Shown piece by piece: positions 13,233 to 22,114 of a stretch of 64,000 nt of DNA. Where the stretch lies: contig NZ_FPHO01000003.1 in the NCBI RefSeq assembly GCF_900117455.1, forward strand, positions 1,082,501 to 1,146,500, in the 5' to 3' direction. The notes beneath the pieces were generated by a model. The model saw only the letters and a program-made list of their open reading frames with translations. It was not told the origin of the DNA and did no database searches. Positions within the stretch are counted from its first letter, which is position 1; every line of letters starts with the position of its first letter. The position numbers and the translations under genes are program-made. This DNA is from Hyphomicrobium sp. CS1GBMeth3 (lineage in GTDB: Bacteria; Pseudomonadota; Alphaproteobacteria; Rhizobiales; Hyphomicrobiaceae).

Positions 13233-13262
13233 CTTGACGGGTTTCGATTTTAACTCCTATAG
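13233..13262 (+). promoter_or_regulatory. Housekeeping promoter of sgaA
   Basis: CTTGAC (13233-13238) and CTATAG (13257-13262) are separated by 18 nt. This is close to the alphaproteobacterial sigma-70 form CTTGAC-N17-CTATAT. It predicts a leader of about 105 nt before the sgaA start. Confidence 0.7.
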
Positions 13263-13374
13263 CTGCCGCTGCTCGCGCGAACCAAAAAAATCGGCAGGCC
13301 CTTCCGCCTCGAAGTGAGACATCGCTTCGGAGGCCAGTGAGGGCTACGCGGCGAGCGGAGAAGGGGTAAGACCG

Positions 13375-14577
13375 ATGTCGAACGAGACACGCCGCCCGGG
13401 CCGGCACTTCCTGCAAATTCCCGGTCCCACGCCGATCCCTGAGCGCGTCATCGCAGCCATGGCCCGGCAGATCCTCGACCACCGCGGTCCCGAGTTCCAG
13501 AAGCTCGGCAAGCGTGTGCTGTCCGGCGTCCGCACACTCTTCAAGACCGAAGGCCCCGTCCTCATCTACCCGTCGTCCGGCACCGGCGCCTGGGAAGCCG
13601 CGCTGACCAACACGCTGTCGCCCGGCGATCGCGTGCTGATGGTCGAGACCGGCCAGTTCGCTGTGCTCTGGAAGCAGATGGTGGACCGCCTCGGCCTGCG
13701 CGCCGAGGTCATCCAGACTGACTGGCGCATCGGCGCCGACGCCGCCGAGATCGAAGCCCACCTGCGCAAGGACAAGGCGAAAGCCATCAAGGCCGTCTGC
13801 GTGGTCCACAACGAGACCTCGACCGGCTGCCTGACGCGCCTCGACGAGGTGCGCCGCGCCATCGATGCCGCCGATCATCCGGCGCTGTTCATGACGGACT
13901 CCATCTCGGGTCTCGCCGCGGCCGATCTGCGCCACGACGAATGGGGCCTCGACGTGACGATTTCGGGCTCGCAGAAGGGCCTGATGATGCCGCCCGGCCT
14001 GTCGTTCACCGCCATCTCCGAGAAGGCGATCGCCGCCTCGAAGCAGGCGACGCTGAAGCGGTCCTACTTCTCGTGGGACGACATGCTGGCGTTCAACGCC
14101 GACGGCTGGTGGCCTTACACGCCGGCAACGGGGCTGCTTTATGGCCTCGACGAGTCGATCAACCTGATCCACGAGGAAGGCTTCGACAACGTACTCGAGC
14201 GCCACCTCCGCCTCGGTGCGGCGGTGCGTGCCGCGGTGCGCGCGTGGGGCCTCGAGGTCAACTGCCGCGACGCGAAGTACGACAGCCCGGCGGTCACCAC
14301 CGTGCTCATGCCCGACGGCCACAACGCCGAGAGCTTCCGCAAGCTCGTGCTCGATACCTTCAACATGTCGCTCGGCACCGGCCTCAACAAGCTCGCCGGC
14401 AAGGCCTTCCGCATCGCCCACCTGGGCGACACCAACGAGCTGACCGTGCTCGGCGCCCTGACCGGCATCGAGATGGGCCTCGAGCTCGCGGGCGTGCCGC
14501 ACAAGAAGGGCGGCGTCCAGGCCGCAATGGCCTACCTGACGGACAGCGTCCGTCCGGCGACCGCAAAAGCGGCCTGA
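13375..14577 (+). CDS. sgaA: Serine-glyoxylate aminotransferase
   Basis: 400 residues of the class V aminotransferase family. The opening RPGRHFLQIPGPTPIPERV and the pyridoxal-phosphate lysine in SGSQKGLMMPPGL are typical. The enzyme converts serine plus glyoxylate to hydroxypyruvate plus glycine, a core step of the serine cycle for assimilating one-carbon units in methylotrophs. It is present alone: no hydroxypyruvate reductase, glycerate kinase or malyl-CoA lyase gene is adjacent. It has its own promoter and terminator, and GGAGAAGGGG precedes the ATG. Confidence 0.92.
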   Translation: MSNETRRPGRHFLQIPGPTPIPERVIAAMARQILDHRGPEFQKLGKRVLSGVRTLFKTEGPVLIYPSSGTGAWEAALTNTLSPGDRVLMVETGQFAVLWKQMVDRLGLRAEVIQTDWRIGADAAEIEAHLRKDKAKAIKAVCVVHNETSTGCLTRLDEVRRAIDAADHPALFMTDSISGLAAADLRHDEWGLDVTISGSQKGLMMPPGLSFTAISEKAIAASKQATLKRSYFSWDDMLAFNADGWWPYTPATGLLYGLDESINLIHEEGFDNVLERHLRLGAAVRAAVRAWGLEVNCRDAKYDSPAVTTVLMPDGHNAESFRKLVLDTFNMSLGTGLNKLAGKAFRIAHLGDTNELTVLGALTGIEMGLELAGVPHKKGGVQAAMAYLTDSVRPATAKAA

Positions 14578-14601
14578 CAGAGAAATAAAGAATAAGATTT
14601 G

Positions 14602-14626
14602 ATCGAGGGGGCACCGCCCCCTCGAT
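14602..14626. terminator. Terminator after sgaA (bidirectional)
   Basis: An 11-bp perfect stem (14602-14612 with 14616-14626) with a 3-nt loop ACC, followed by TTATTT on the plus strand. It sits between the convergent sgaA and Sel1-repeat genes. Confidence 0.85.
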
Positions 14627-14634
14627 TTATTTGA

Positions 14635-16035
14635 TCACGCCTTGCTCGCGAGCGCTTCCATCGCCGTGCGCACGGCGGGCGAGAAGGTGCCGTTGATCGG
14701 CCCCGTGTAGGTGCCCTCGTCGCGCAGCACCTGCTGCATCCACTTGCGGTCGGCGGCCGAGAGCACGTCGGGGTTCCGCATTAGCTCAGCCACGAGATAC
14801 TTGTCGCCGAGCTTGAGCGAGCGCACGACCCAATAGGCTGCCTCCGCATCGCTGCGGTCGACGCCCTTTCCGATCCGGTAGAGAATGCCGAGATTGAACG
14901 TTGCCACCGCGTTGCCCTGCTCGGCCGAACGGCGCACCTGATCCGCCGCGCGCTGATTGAGCCGGAACGCTTCTGTCTCGTCCTTCGCGATGCCCCGGCC
15001 CTGCTCGTACTTGTCGGCGAGCCACGACGTCGCCTCGCTGAGGCCTTTGTTGGAAGCCTGCCGCAAGAGCTTCACGGCCTCCTGGTCATCCTTCTTCACG
15101 CCGCGGCCGGTCTCGTACATGAGCGCCAGCCTGTGCATCGCCGAGACCTGGCCTTTACCGACCGCTGCGCGATACCACCGCGCCGCCTCGCCGTAGTCAC
15201 GCTTCACACCGCGTCCCGTCTCGTAAAGCGAGCCGAGATTCGTCATGGCCGCATCCTGGCCGCCATCTGCACCCTTGCGGAACCACTGCGCGGCCAGCGC
15301 CTCGTCCTTGCGCATGCCGATGCCGTCCTTGGCAAACAGCGCGTACCGCGTCATGGACGCCAGATGCCCGGCCTCCGCCGCCTTGAGGTAATGGCTGGCC
15401 GCCTCGCTGTAGTTCCTCGGCCCGAGCACGACACCGAGCGACAGCAAGCGGCCAAGGCTCGCAGCCGCGCCGACGGTGCCGGCATCGGCCCGCTCGACGA
15501 GCAGCTTCTTGAGATCCGCCGCGCCCTTGCCGGCGCGACGCACCTCGACAGTCACCTGCTGGCCCGAGGCGGTAGCCTTGAGCGCGCGCAGGAGATCGTC
15601 AGGCCCCGCGACCACGCGCCCATCGATCGTGCCGATGATATCGCCGACCAACAGCCCCGCGGCTCCGCTCGCCGTCGAGGCCGCGCTCGTCACCAGCGCC
15701 CCGCGCCCGTTGCCAAGCTCAAGCGCTTCCGCCAGATCGCCGTCGACGGCGAGGGTCTGGACGCCGAGATCGCCATGCGGCTGACCGTCCGCCTCTGTCC
15801 GCCCGAGCGTGATCTTGAGCGGCAACGTCGCCACCCCGCGCAGCGACGCAGCAGTCGCTCCCTTCGGACCGTTCGGCTTCTGGAACGACGACGTCTCCGT
15901 CGGCGTCGCAGGCACTTCCGGCGCCAGGAAGCCGGTCAAGGGCGTCCAGCGTGGACCCTCCGCAAACGCAGGCACGGCGAGCGCACTCCCGGCCACGAGC
16001 AGCACATGTGAGACGAAAAACGGGCGCAACCGCAT
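14635..16035 (-). CDS. Exported PDZ/Sel1-repeat protein with C-terminal peptidoglycan-binding-like motif
   Basis: 466 residues. A Sec signal peptide (1-25, cleavage after VPAFA) is followed by a PDZ-like segment (about 95-170, with GLLVGDIIGTIDGRVV), then Sel1-like repeats from about 185 to 390 (units such as GSLYETGRGVKRDYGEAARW), and a C-terminal motif GTYTGPINGTFSPAVRTA resembling a peptidoglycan-binding-1 helix pair. Sel1 arrays mediate protein-protein contacts. The function is unknown; a periplasmic scaffold near the cell wall is an inference. A related C-terminal motif recurs in the TPR protein at 19210-19872. Confidence 0.85.
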   Translation of the reverse strand: MRLRPFFVSHVLLVAGSALAVPAFAEGPRWTPLTGFLAPEVPATPTETSSFQKPNGPKGATAASLRGVATLPLKITLGRTEADGQPHGDLGVQTLAVDGDLAEALELGNGRGALVTSAASTASGAAGLLVGDIIGTIDGRVVAGPDDLLRALKATASGQQVTVEVRRAGKGAADLKKLLVERADAGTVGAAASLGRLLSLGVVLGPRNYSEAASHYLKAAEAGHLASMTRYALFAKDGIGMRKDEALAAQWFRKGADGGQDAAMTNLGSLYETGRGVKRDYGEAARWYRAAVGKGQVSAMHRLALMYETGRGVKKDDQEAVKLLRQASNKGLSEATSWLADKYEQGRGIAKDETEAFRLNQRAADQVRRSAEQGNAVATFNLGILYRIGKGVDRSDAEAAYWVVRSLKLGDKYLVAELMRNPDVLSAADRKWMQQVLRDEGTYTGPINGTFSPAVRTAMEALASKA

Positions 16036-16090
16036 AACACCCCTTCGATGGATGCGATAAAACGATCAACGCTGAACTACGAGTAAACGC

Positions 16091-17086
16091 TTACTTCGAC
16101 GGCTCGACAAAGAGCTCGCTCGAGAAATACCGCTCTGCCGAGGACGGCGCGAACGTCACCACCGTCTTGCCGGCAAGATCGTCGCGCGCCGCAACCTCGA
16201 GCGCGACCGCCACGTTGGCGCCCGTCGAGATGCCGCCGGGAATGCCTTCCTGCTTGGCAAGCAAACGCGCCGTTTCAAAGGCTTTGTCGTTGGAGACGCG
16301 CACCACCTCGTCGATGAACTTGGTGTCGAGCACCTTCGGCACGAAGCCCGCGCCGATACCCTGAATCTTGTGCGGCCCCCGCGCGCCGCCGGAGAGCACG
16401 GGGCTCCCCTCGGGCTCGACCGCGATGATCTTGAGCGAAGGCTTCAGCGTCTTGAGCGCGCGCCCGCATCCGGTGAGCGTGCCGCCCGTGCCGACACCGA
16501 TCACCAACACGTCGACGTTGCCCTGCGTGTCGTTCCAGATCTCCTGCGCCGTCGTCTTCTCGTGCACGAGCGGATTGGCGGGATTCTCGAACTGGCTCGG
16601 CTGAATGGAGCCGGGCGTCTCGGCGAGCAGCTGATTGGCTTTGTCGATGGCGCCCGGCATGCCGCCCGCGGCAGGCGTCAGCACCAGCTCGGCGCCGAGG
16701 TGCGCGAGAATCTTGCGCCGCTCGATCGACATCGATTCGGGCATCACCAGCAGCAGCTTGTAGCCGCGCGCGGCGGCAACGAACGCGAGCCCGATTCCGG
16801 TGTTGCCCGACGTCGGCTCGACCAGGACCGTCTTGCCCGGCGCGATCTTCCCTTCCGCCTCGAGCACGTCGATCATGGCGACGCCGATGCGGTCCTTGAC
16901 CGACGACAGCGGGTTGAAGAATTCGAGTTTTACAAGCACGTCGGCCTTGGCGCCGGCATCTTTGGCGAGCCTTTGGAGGCGCACGAGCGGCGTGTGCCCG
17001 ATCGTCTCGGTGATGTCGTCGTAGACCCGACCGCGGCCCCAGCTCTTGGTGGCGTTCAGGGTCTTGATCTCGAGTACCTCACTCAT
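16091..17086 (-). CDS. cysK: Cysteine synthase A (O-acetylserine sulfhydrylase)
   Basis: 331 residues. The pyridoxal-phosphate lysine is in NPLSSVKDRIG and the phosphate-binding loop is PTSGNTGIGLAFVAA, both of CysK type. It makes cysteine from O-acetylserine and sulfide. GCGGAGC precedes the ATG. It stands alone, with the Sel1-repeat gene downstream and a 146-bp gap upstream to dut. Confidence 0.94.
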   Translation of the reverse strand: MSEVLEIKTLNATKSWGRGRVYDDITETIGHTPLVRLQRLAKDAGAKADVLVKLEFFNPLSSVKDRIGVAMIDVLEAEGKIAPGKTVLVEPTSGNTGIGLAFVAAARGYKLLLVMPESMSIERRKILAHLGAELVLTPAAGGMPGAIDKANQLLAETPGSIQPSQFENPANPLVHEKTTAQEIWNDTQGNVDVLVIGVGTGGTLTGCGRALKTLKPSLKIIAVEPEGSPVLSGGARGPHKIQGIGAGFVPKVLDTKFIDEVVRVSNDKAFETARLLAKQEGIPGGISTGANVAVALEVAARDDLAGKTVVTFAPSSAERYFSSELFVEPSK

Positions 17087-17144
17087 CGTGCTGCTCCGCC
17101 CTAGATTGTCATCAGATTATTGAACTGCTTCTCGCATATTTTCA

Positions 17145-17174
17145 CGCCTGCCCAAAGGGTCAGGCGCGTTTTTT
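17145..17174 (+). terminator. Orphan plus-strand intrinsic terminator
   Basis: The stem CGCCTGCCC / GGG(T)CAGGCG (17145-17153 with 17157-17166, one bulged T) has loop AAA and is followed by CG and six T. It has the geometry of a terminator for plus-strand RNA, yet both neighbouring genes (cysK, dut) are on the minus strand. A short divergent RNA from the cysK upstream region could end here. On the minus strand it might also serve dut, although no U-tract follows there. Confidence 0.55.
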
Positions 17175-17232
17175 CGTAACCGAGTCTTCGCGGCACCTGA
17201 GACAACATCGCGCATCAAGCTCTTGATACGGG

Positions 17233-17787
17233 CTACTTTTTCCGCGTTTTCTGCGGTTTCGCGAGCTTTCGCGGGGCTTTTGCCGGGCCGACCTTCGTAG
17301 AGCCGAAGCCGCCGCTGCCGCGTGTCGTCTCGCCGATAAGGCGAGCGCGCACCAGCCTCGCCTGGGTCACTGGTGCGATCACGAGCTGCGCGATTCGCTC
17401 GCCGCGACTGACGGCGAACGACGCCTCCCCGAGATTGACCAGAATGATCTTCACTTCGCCGCGATAGTCCGAATCGATCGTGCCCGGACTATTCAAGACA
17501 GTGACCCCATGCTTGAGCGCCAGCCCCGAGCGCGGCCGCACCTGCCCTTCGTAGCCGGCCGGCAACTCAAGCGAGAGACCAGTGGGAATGAGCGCCCGCG
17601 CACCGGGCGCGATCACGACCGTCTCCTTGGCGCCAACCGCCGCCACGAGATCGAGCCCCGCCGCTCCGTCGGATTGATACGCCGGCAGCGGTAGCCGCTT
17701 GCCGTGCTCCAGTACCGCAACGCGTATCACGACCGCCTCTGCGGCCGCGCGCCTGTCAGCCCCCTCGTCCCTCGCCATGCCCGTCAC
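17233..17787 (-). CDS. dut: Deoxyuridine 5'-triphosphate nucleotidohydrolase (dUTPase)
   Basis: 184 residues with all five dUTPase motifs: [48 protein letters not shown] and the C-terminal [10 protein letters not shown]. The trimeric enzyme splits dUTP to dUMP and pyrophosphate, keeping uracil out of DNA. The GTG start at 17787 overlaps the coaBC stop as GTGA, so the two are translationally coupled; ATG 17778 is an alternative start. A Lys/Pro-rich tail of about 15 residues follows motif 5. Confidence 0.95.
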   Translation of the reverse strand: MTGMARDEGADRRAAAEAVVIRVAVLEHGKRLPLPAYQSDGAAGLDLVAAVGAKETVVIAPGARALIPTGLSLELPAGYEGQVRPRSGLALKHGVTVLNSPGTIDSDYRGEVKIILVNLGEASFAVSRGERIAQLVIAPVTQARLVRARLIGETTRGSGGFGSTKVGPAKAPRKLAKPQKTRKK

Positions 17788-19046
17788 ACTGATTCCCGGT
17801 TCTCAGCCAGATACGCCGCCGCGCGCTTGAGAAGCGCATCCGCCACTTCTGCCTTGGTTAGCTCCGGCCAGTCCTCGACGCCGCTCGCCGTAACGAGGTG
17901 CACGCGATTGCTCTCGCCGCCGAAAACGCCGTTCTCCTCCGATACGTCGTTGGCGACGATCCAGTCGACGCCCTTCGACTTGAGCTTGGCCTGCGCATTC
18001 TCGACCACCGTTTGCGTTTCCGCCGCGAACCCGATGACAAGCATCGGGCGGCGCGATCCGCGCTTGGCAATGGTTGCGAGAATGTCGGGGTTTTCGACCA
18101 GCGCCAGCGCCGGAGGCGCCGCATCGGCCGCCTTCTTGATTTTTCCGCCTTGCGGCGTCTTCACGCGCCAATCGGCTACCGCGGCGGCAAATACCGCGAT
18201 GTCCGCCGGCAAGGCCGCATCTACCGCTTCCAGCATCTCGACAGCCGTCTCGACGTGCCGTACCTCGACGCCTTCGGGATCCGCAAGCTGCACCGGACCC
18301 GAGATCAGCGTCACGCGCGCCCCGAGCCGCCGCGCGGCCTCCGCGATGGCATGACCCTGCTTGCCCGACGAGCGATTGGCGATGTAGCGCACGGGATCGA
18401 TCGGCTCATGCGTCGGACCGCTGGTGACAAGCACATGGCGCCCTGCCAATAGCGGCCGAGTGGAACGCGTGCCCGTCACGTTCAGGAACCCGAACTCGCC
18501 GCCGCTATCCCTTGCCAATAGCTCCTCGATGCGCGCCACGAGCTCGCGAACTTCCGCCATACGCCCGACGCCCGCCTCGCCCTTCTCCGCCATCTCGCCG
18601 GCATTGGGGCCGATGAACTGCACACCGTCCGCCTCGAGCTGCCGCACGTTGCGCTGCGTCGCCGGGTGACTCCACATTGCGGGGTTCATCGCTGGCGCCG
18701 CGAGCACCGGCGCGCGCGTTGCGAGCAGCACCGCCGTCGCCAGATCATCGGCGTGTCCCTGCGCCATGCGCGCCATCAGATCCGCCGTCGCCGGCGCGAC
18801 GACCACGAGATCCGCCTCACGCGCCATGCGGATATGGCCGATCTCCCGCTCGCCCTCGAGGTCGAACAGATCCGTCGCCACGCGTTCGTTGCTGATCGCA
18901 CCCACCGCGAGCGGCGTGATGAACTGTTGCGCCCCCTGCGTCATGACACAACGCACGGCGATCCTGCGCTCGTTGAGACGGCGGATGAGATCGAGGCATT
19001 TGTAGGCGGCAATACCACCGCCGATAATGAGCAAAACGCGCTTCAT
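17784..19046 (-). CDS. coaBC: Bifunctional phosphopantothenoylcysteine decarboxylase / phosphopantothenate-cysteine ligase
   Basis: 420 residues. The N-terminal flavoprotein CoaC half (1-190) has [16 protein letters not shown] and the substrate motif APAMNPAMW; the C-terminal CoaB half (about 205-420) has [18 protein letters not shown] and [10 protein letters not shown]. It catalyses two successive steps from 4'-phosphopantothenate toward coenzyme A. The coaBC-dut pair with overlapping stop and start is widely conserved in proteobacteria. Confidence 0.96.
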   Translation of the reverse strand: MKRVLLIIGGGIAAYKCLDLIRRLNERRIAVRCVMTQGAQQFITPLAVGAISNERVATDLFDLEGEREIGHIRMAREADLVVVAPATADLMARMAQGHADDLATAVLLATRAPVLAAPAMNPAMWSHPATQRNVRQLEADGVQFIGPNAGEMAEKGEAGVGRMAEVRELVARIEELLARDSGGEFGFLNVTGTRSTRPLLAGRHVLVTSGPTHEPIDPVRYIANRSSGKQGHAIAEAARRLGARVTLISGPVQLADPEGVEVRHVETAVEMLEAVDAALPADIAVFAAAVADWRVKTPQGGKIKKAADAAPPALALVENPDILATIAKRGSRRPMLVIGFAAETQTVVENAQAKLKSKGVDWIVANDVSEENGVFGGESNRVHLVTASGVEDWPELTKAEVADALLKRAAAYLAENRESV

Positions 19047-19209
19047 GGGATCCCGGGCCCGGCCCGCTTCATTTAAGGTTCGACAGAGCTGCGGCCACAG
19101 AGCCCGCAGACGGAGACACGCCGCATTTGCGGCCGGTCCATAACATAGATTTCCGTGGTAACATAAACTGGCCTTCTGCCGATCGGGAGGCGAAATCCGA
19201 TGGTTACCG

Positions 19210-19872
19210 ATGTCGCTACGAGCTCTGGAAGGTCATTGCCGGCGCGCCCTCCTCGCCATTGCGGCCCTCGTCGTGGCCTGCACGGCCTCGTCGGGCGCCT
19301 CGTCCAACACCATCGCCGAGTGCTTCAGCGAGAATAACGAGCGGCGCATCGCCGGCTGTTCCGACCTGATCGAGAACCCCTATCTCGACGCCGGCACCAA
19401 GAGCCTGGCCTATGCCATGCGAGCGCTGGCCCTGTCGCTGCAGGGGTCGCTGGCCGAGGCGCTGCCCGACTACGACATGGCCATCAAGCTCGATCCGGCC
19501 TCCGCCATGGCGCTGAACAACCGCGCCTGGGTGCTCTATAAGCTCGATCGCATGACGGAGGGCCTCTCGGACGTCGAGCGCTCACTTACCCTCGCGCCCG
19601 CGAGCCCTCACGCTTACGACACGCGCGCCCACATCCGCCAGGCGCTCGGCGAGCCCGTCGCGGCGCTGCGCGATTACGAGCAGGCCATGCGCTACGGCGG
19701 CGAGCATTTGGTCAAGCTCTACCAGTGCGGGCTTGAAGCGAACGGCATCTACAAAGGCCCCATCGACGGACTCTACACGCGCGACGTTCGCCGCGCGCTC
19801 GAGATCTGCGTCAACTCGAAGTCCTGCGACCCGCTTCCCGCCGACGAGGAATGCCGCGCCGCCACGTCTTAA
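19210..19872 (+). CDS. TPR-repeat probable lipoprotein
   Basis: 220 residues. The N-terminal hydrophobic segment ends in VVAC, a plausible lipobox (Cys about residue 24). TPR units cover about 65-165 (AYAMRALALSLQGSLAEALPDYDMAIKLDP region). The C-terminal GIYKGPIDGLYTRDVRRA resembles a peptidoglycan-binding-1 motif and mirrors the end of the Sel1 protein at 14635-16035. Four Cys lie near the C-terminus. The function is unknown; an envelope location is inferred. The best Shine-Dalgarno (GGGAGG, 19185-19190) is 19 nt from this ATG, longer than usual. Confidence 0.78.
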   Translation: MSLRALEGHCRRALLAIAALVVACTASSGASSNTIAECFSENNERRIAGCSDLIENPYLDAGTKSLAYAMRALALSLQGSLAEALPDYDMAIKLDPASAMALNNRAWVLYKLDRMTEGLSDVERSLTLAPASPHAYDTRAHIRQALGEPVAALRDYEQAMRYGGEHLVKLYQCGLEANGIYKGPIDGLYTRDVRRALEICVNSKSCDPLPADEECRAATS

Positions 19873-19881
19873 GCGACGCGC

Positions 19882-20670
19882 TTAGTCCGGCACCAGCCCC
19901 GTGAGCTTCCACGAGCCGTCGACGAACGTGAGGTCGGCGGTCAGCTCCGGCTTGCGCGCTTTCGGATCGCGCGCGATGCCGAACGAAAGCCCGAGAGGCC
20001 CCGAGAATGTAAAGTGCTTGATGTTTCCGATGCCGTAGTCGGGCGTCTTGCCGCCCTTCACCTGCAACAGTTCGGCGGGCGCACCCGATGCGGCCTCACT
20101 TGCAGCCGCCGCACCCGTGCCACCTCCCAACACCGTGTCCGCGTCGATCCCGAGTGCGTTCGCGATCTCGTCGATCCCGCGCTGCCCCGCACCACCCGGG
20201 CCCTGCTCCTGCGCTACGATCGCAAATCCGCCGAGCCCCTGCGCCCCGGACGCCCGCTCCATCACCATAGCCTCGAGCGCCTCCTTGAGGCTCTTCCCGC
20301 TCGCATGCAGACGGATCAGCATCTCGGGAGTCACCAGAACCGCCAGCACGCCATCGACGATGCGCGGCGCGATGCTCGCCTTGATCTGATCGCCGAGCGC
20401 GCCACCCGCCGCTCCTGCGCGCTTGAGCGCATCCGTCAGCACCGCCTCGACCCTCTCCGTCACGGCTGGCCGAAGCGAGACCCGCACGCTCGGAAAATCG
20501 ATGTGCGCGTTGAGCCCGGCGACGTTCTGGCTATCGAGCGACGACTTGATCTCGTAGCCCGCATAAAGCGGCCAGGCGACATAGAAGGCGCCAGCCGCGA
20601 GAACGCCAATGGTCCCGAGCGACCTCGTCTTGAGCAGACTGAAGACGGACTTCCCGCGCGACCGGCTCAT
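19882..20670 (-). CDS. DUF2939 domain-containing protein
   Basis: 262 residues from ATG 20670, which has an excellent GGGGGAG site; the longer open frame to 20901 is antisense-like extension. One N-terminal membrane anchor (about 18-40, TIGVLAAGAFYVAWPLYAGYE) is followed by the pattern SSLDSQNVAGLNAHIDFPSVR, which defines DUF2939, and a second conserved part near the C-terminus (FTFSGPLGLSFGIARDP...LTFVDGSWKLTGLVP). The function is unknown. It lies 24 bp downstream of the NDUFA9-like gene and is probably cotranscribed with it. Confidence 0.85.
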   Translation of the reverse strand: MSRSRGKSVFSLLKTRSLGTIGVLAAGAFYVAWPLYAGYEIKSSLDSQNVAGLNAHIDFPSVRVSLRPAVTERVEAVLTDALKRAGAAGGALGDQIKASIAPRIVDGVLAVLVTPEMLIRLHASGKSLKEALEAMVMERASGAQGLGGFAIVAQEQGPGGAGQRGIDEIANALGIDADTVLGGGTGAAAASEAASGAPAELLQVKGGKTPDYGIGNIKHFTFSGPLGLSFGIARDPKARKPELTADLTFVDGSWKLTGLVPD

Positions 20671-20693
20671 GATCTCCCCCACTCGAAAGTGCT

Positions 20694-21677
20694 TTAACCC
20701 CGGTAGTGCGAGTACTGCCCCTTCGGCCTGAAGCGCTCGAGATACCCCGGCACGATCGTCTCGATGGATTGCGCCGTCGCGACACCAAGGCCGGCGAGCG
20801 TCCGCCCTTCCTTCGACGCCGCGCCGCTGACCACGTTGTCGGATTGCAAGAGACGCACTTGATCGTACGTCAGCGGGCGCAGCGCATTCGGCAGCGGCCA
20901 CGTCGCGAGCGCCATCAGCTTGGCAAGCCAGAACGGCAGCGGTGCAAACCCGCGCTTGCGCCCCACATATTCGAGTGTCCGTTCGAGGATCTCGCGGAAC
21001 GACAACACCTCCGGCCCCCCAAGCTCATAGACCTCGCCCGGCTTCCCGCTGCCCTGCACCGCGTGAGCGATGGCCGCCGCCACATCGCCGACAAAGACCG
21101 GCTGAAAGCGCGTGCGCCCGCCGCCCACCAGAGGCAGCGCCGGCGAGATTCGCGCCATGGCGGCGAACCGGTTGAAGAAGTCGTCCTCTGGACCGAACAC
21201 GATCGAGGGCCGCACAATGATGGCTCCGGGAAATTCCTCGAGCACGGCCGCTTCGCCGGCCGCCTTCGTGCGTGCGTACTGCGCAGGCGAGGCGGCCGAG
21301 GCCCCGATCGCCGAGATGTGCACGAGGCACCGCGCGCCCGCCTCCCGCGCCGCCCGCGCAACGGCGCGCGCGCCCTCGTCGTGCAAGGCCTTGAAGGTCT
21401 GCGCGCCGCCGCTGGCCAGGATGCCGACGCTGTTGATCACGATATGCGCGCCCTCGGCAGCGCGCCGCACGGAGTCAGGGTACCGCAGGTTCGCCTGTAC
21501 GGGCTGGATCTGCCCCACGTCGCCCATCGGTTGCAGATAGCCGGCAAGGTCGGGACGCCGGGACGCGGCCCGGATCCGGTAGCCTTTTTTTGCCAAGGCC
21601 CGGACGGTATGCCGCCCCACGAAGCCGGATCCGCCGAAAATCGTGACGAGTTCGTTGCTGCCGCCTTGCGCTGCCAT
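20694..21677 (-). CDS. Complex I NDUFA9-type NAD(P)-binding protein
   Basis: 327 residues from ATG 21677, chosen for its GGGAGGAAAG site; the frame continues to 21722. It is an atypical short-chain dehydrogenase with the Rossmann motif VTIFGGSGFVGRHTVRAL and an extended C-terminal domain. Alphaproteobacterial members resemble the mitochondrial complex I accessory subunit NDUFA9 and sugar-nucleotide epimerases. The canonical YxxxK is YARTKAAGE. The exact substrate is unknown. Confidence 0.88.
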   Translation of the reverse strand: MAAQGGSNELVTIFGGSGFVGRHTVRALAKKGYRIRAASRRPDLAGYLQPMGDVGQIQPVQANLRYPDSVRRAAEGAHIVINSVGILASGGAQTFKALHDEGARAVARAAREAGARCLVHISAIGASAASPAQYARTKAAGEAAVLEEFPGAIIVRPSIVFGPEDDFFNRFAAMARISPALPLVGGGRTRFQPVFVGDVAAAIAHAVQGSGKPGEVYELGGPEVLSFREILERTLEYVGRKRGFAPLPFWLAKLMALATWPLPNALRPLTYDQVRLLQSDNVVSGAASKEGRTLAGLGVATAQSIETIVPGYLERFRPKGQYSHYRG

Positions 21678-21871
21678 CGCCGCTTTCCTCCCCCGCCCCA
21701 AAACCGAGAGGCCCCGCATCAAGTGACGACGCGCTCCTGACCCACCGGCACATCCGAGGAACGCGCTTGCTCACGGGTCTAGCCCAACGGCCCGAACCCT
21801 GGCCAGCCCAAACTCTGCCCGCCGGCTGACATACAGCCGTACACGGGCGCGCTGGCGAGACGCCACGGCGA

Positions 21872-21900
21872 TTGACAATGTCCGCCGCTGCCCCTAACTC
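21872..21900 (+). promoter_or_regulatory. Probable tRNA-Leu promoter
   Basis: A perfect TTGACA (21872-21877) is followed after 17 nt by TAACTC (21895-21900), a weak -10. Transcription would start about 20 bp before the tRNA. Confidence 0.55.
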
Positions 21901-21925
21901 ATGGCGCCCACAAGCCAGTCGGCTT

Positions 21926-22010
21926 GCCCAGATGGCGGAATTGGTAGACGCACTGCTTTCAGGTAGCAGCGCCGCGAGGCGTGGAGGTTCGAGTCCTCTT
22001 CTGGGCACCA
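21926..22010 (+). tRNA. tRNA-Leu (anticodon CAG)
   Basis: 85 nt including an encoded CCA. The acceptor arms GCCCAGA and TCTGGGC pair, the D-loop is GCGGAATTGGTAGACGC, and the anticodon stem CTGCT/AGCAG encloses TTCAGGT, giving anticodon CAG (21960-21962) for CUG codons. A long class II variable arm (GCGCCGCGAGGCGT region) and the T-arm TTCGAGT are present. An accessory-looking segment begins right after it; tRNA genes of this class are frequent integration sites. Confidence 0.97.
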
Positions 22011-22114
22011 CTCTTATTCATTCAGCGCCCCGCTCTTCGGTTTCGCTCCGCTAGAAAAGGCGGATCGCCTGAGCACCATGCTTTTGACCGAATGTCACAT
22101 TTCTGTAACATTCC

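Noticed and set aside
13228..14502. 424-residue minus-strand open frame opposite sgaA
   Set aside because: Shadow of sgaA; repetitive Asp/Arg/Val/Glu composition and no motif.
21475..22011. 178-residue minus-strand frame opening MVPRRGLEPPRLAALLPESS
   Set aside because: Its first part is the reverse complement of the tRNA-Leu gene, a well-known false gene pattern.
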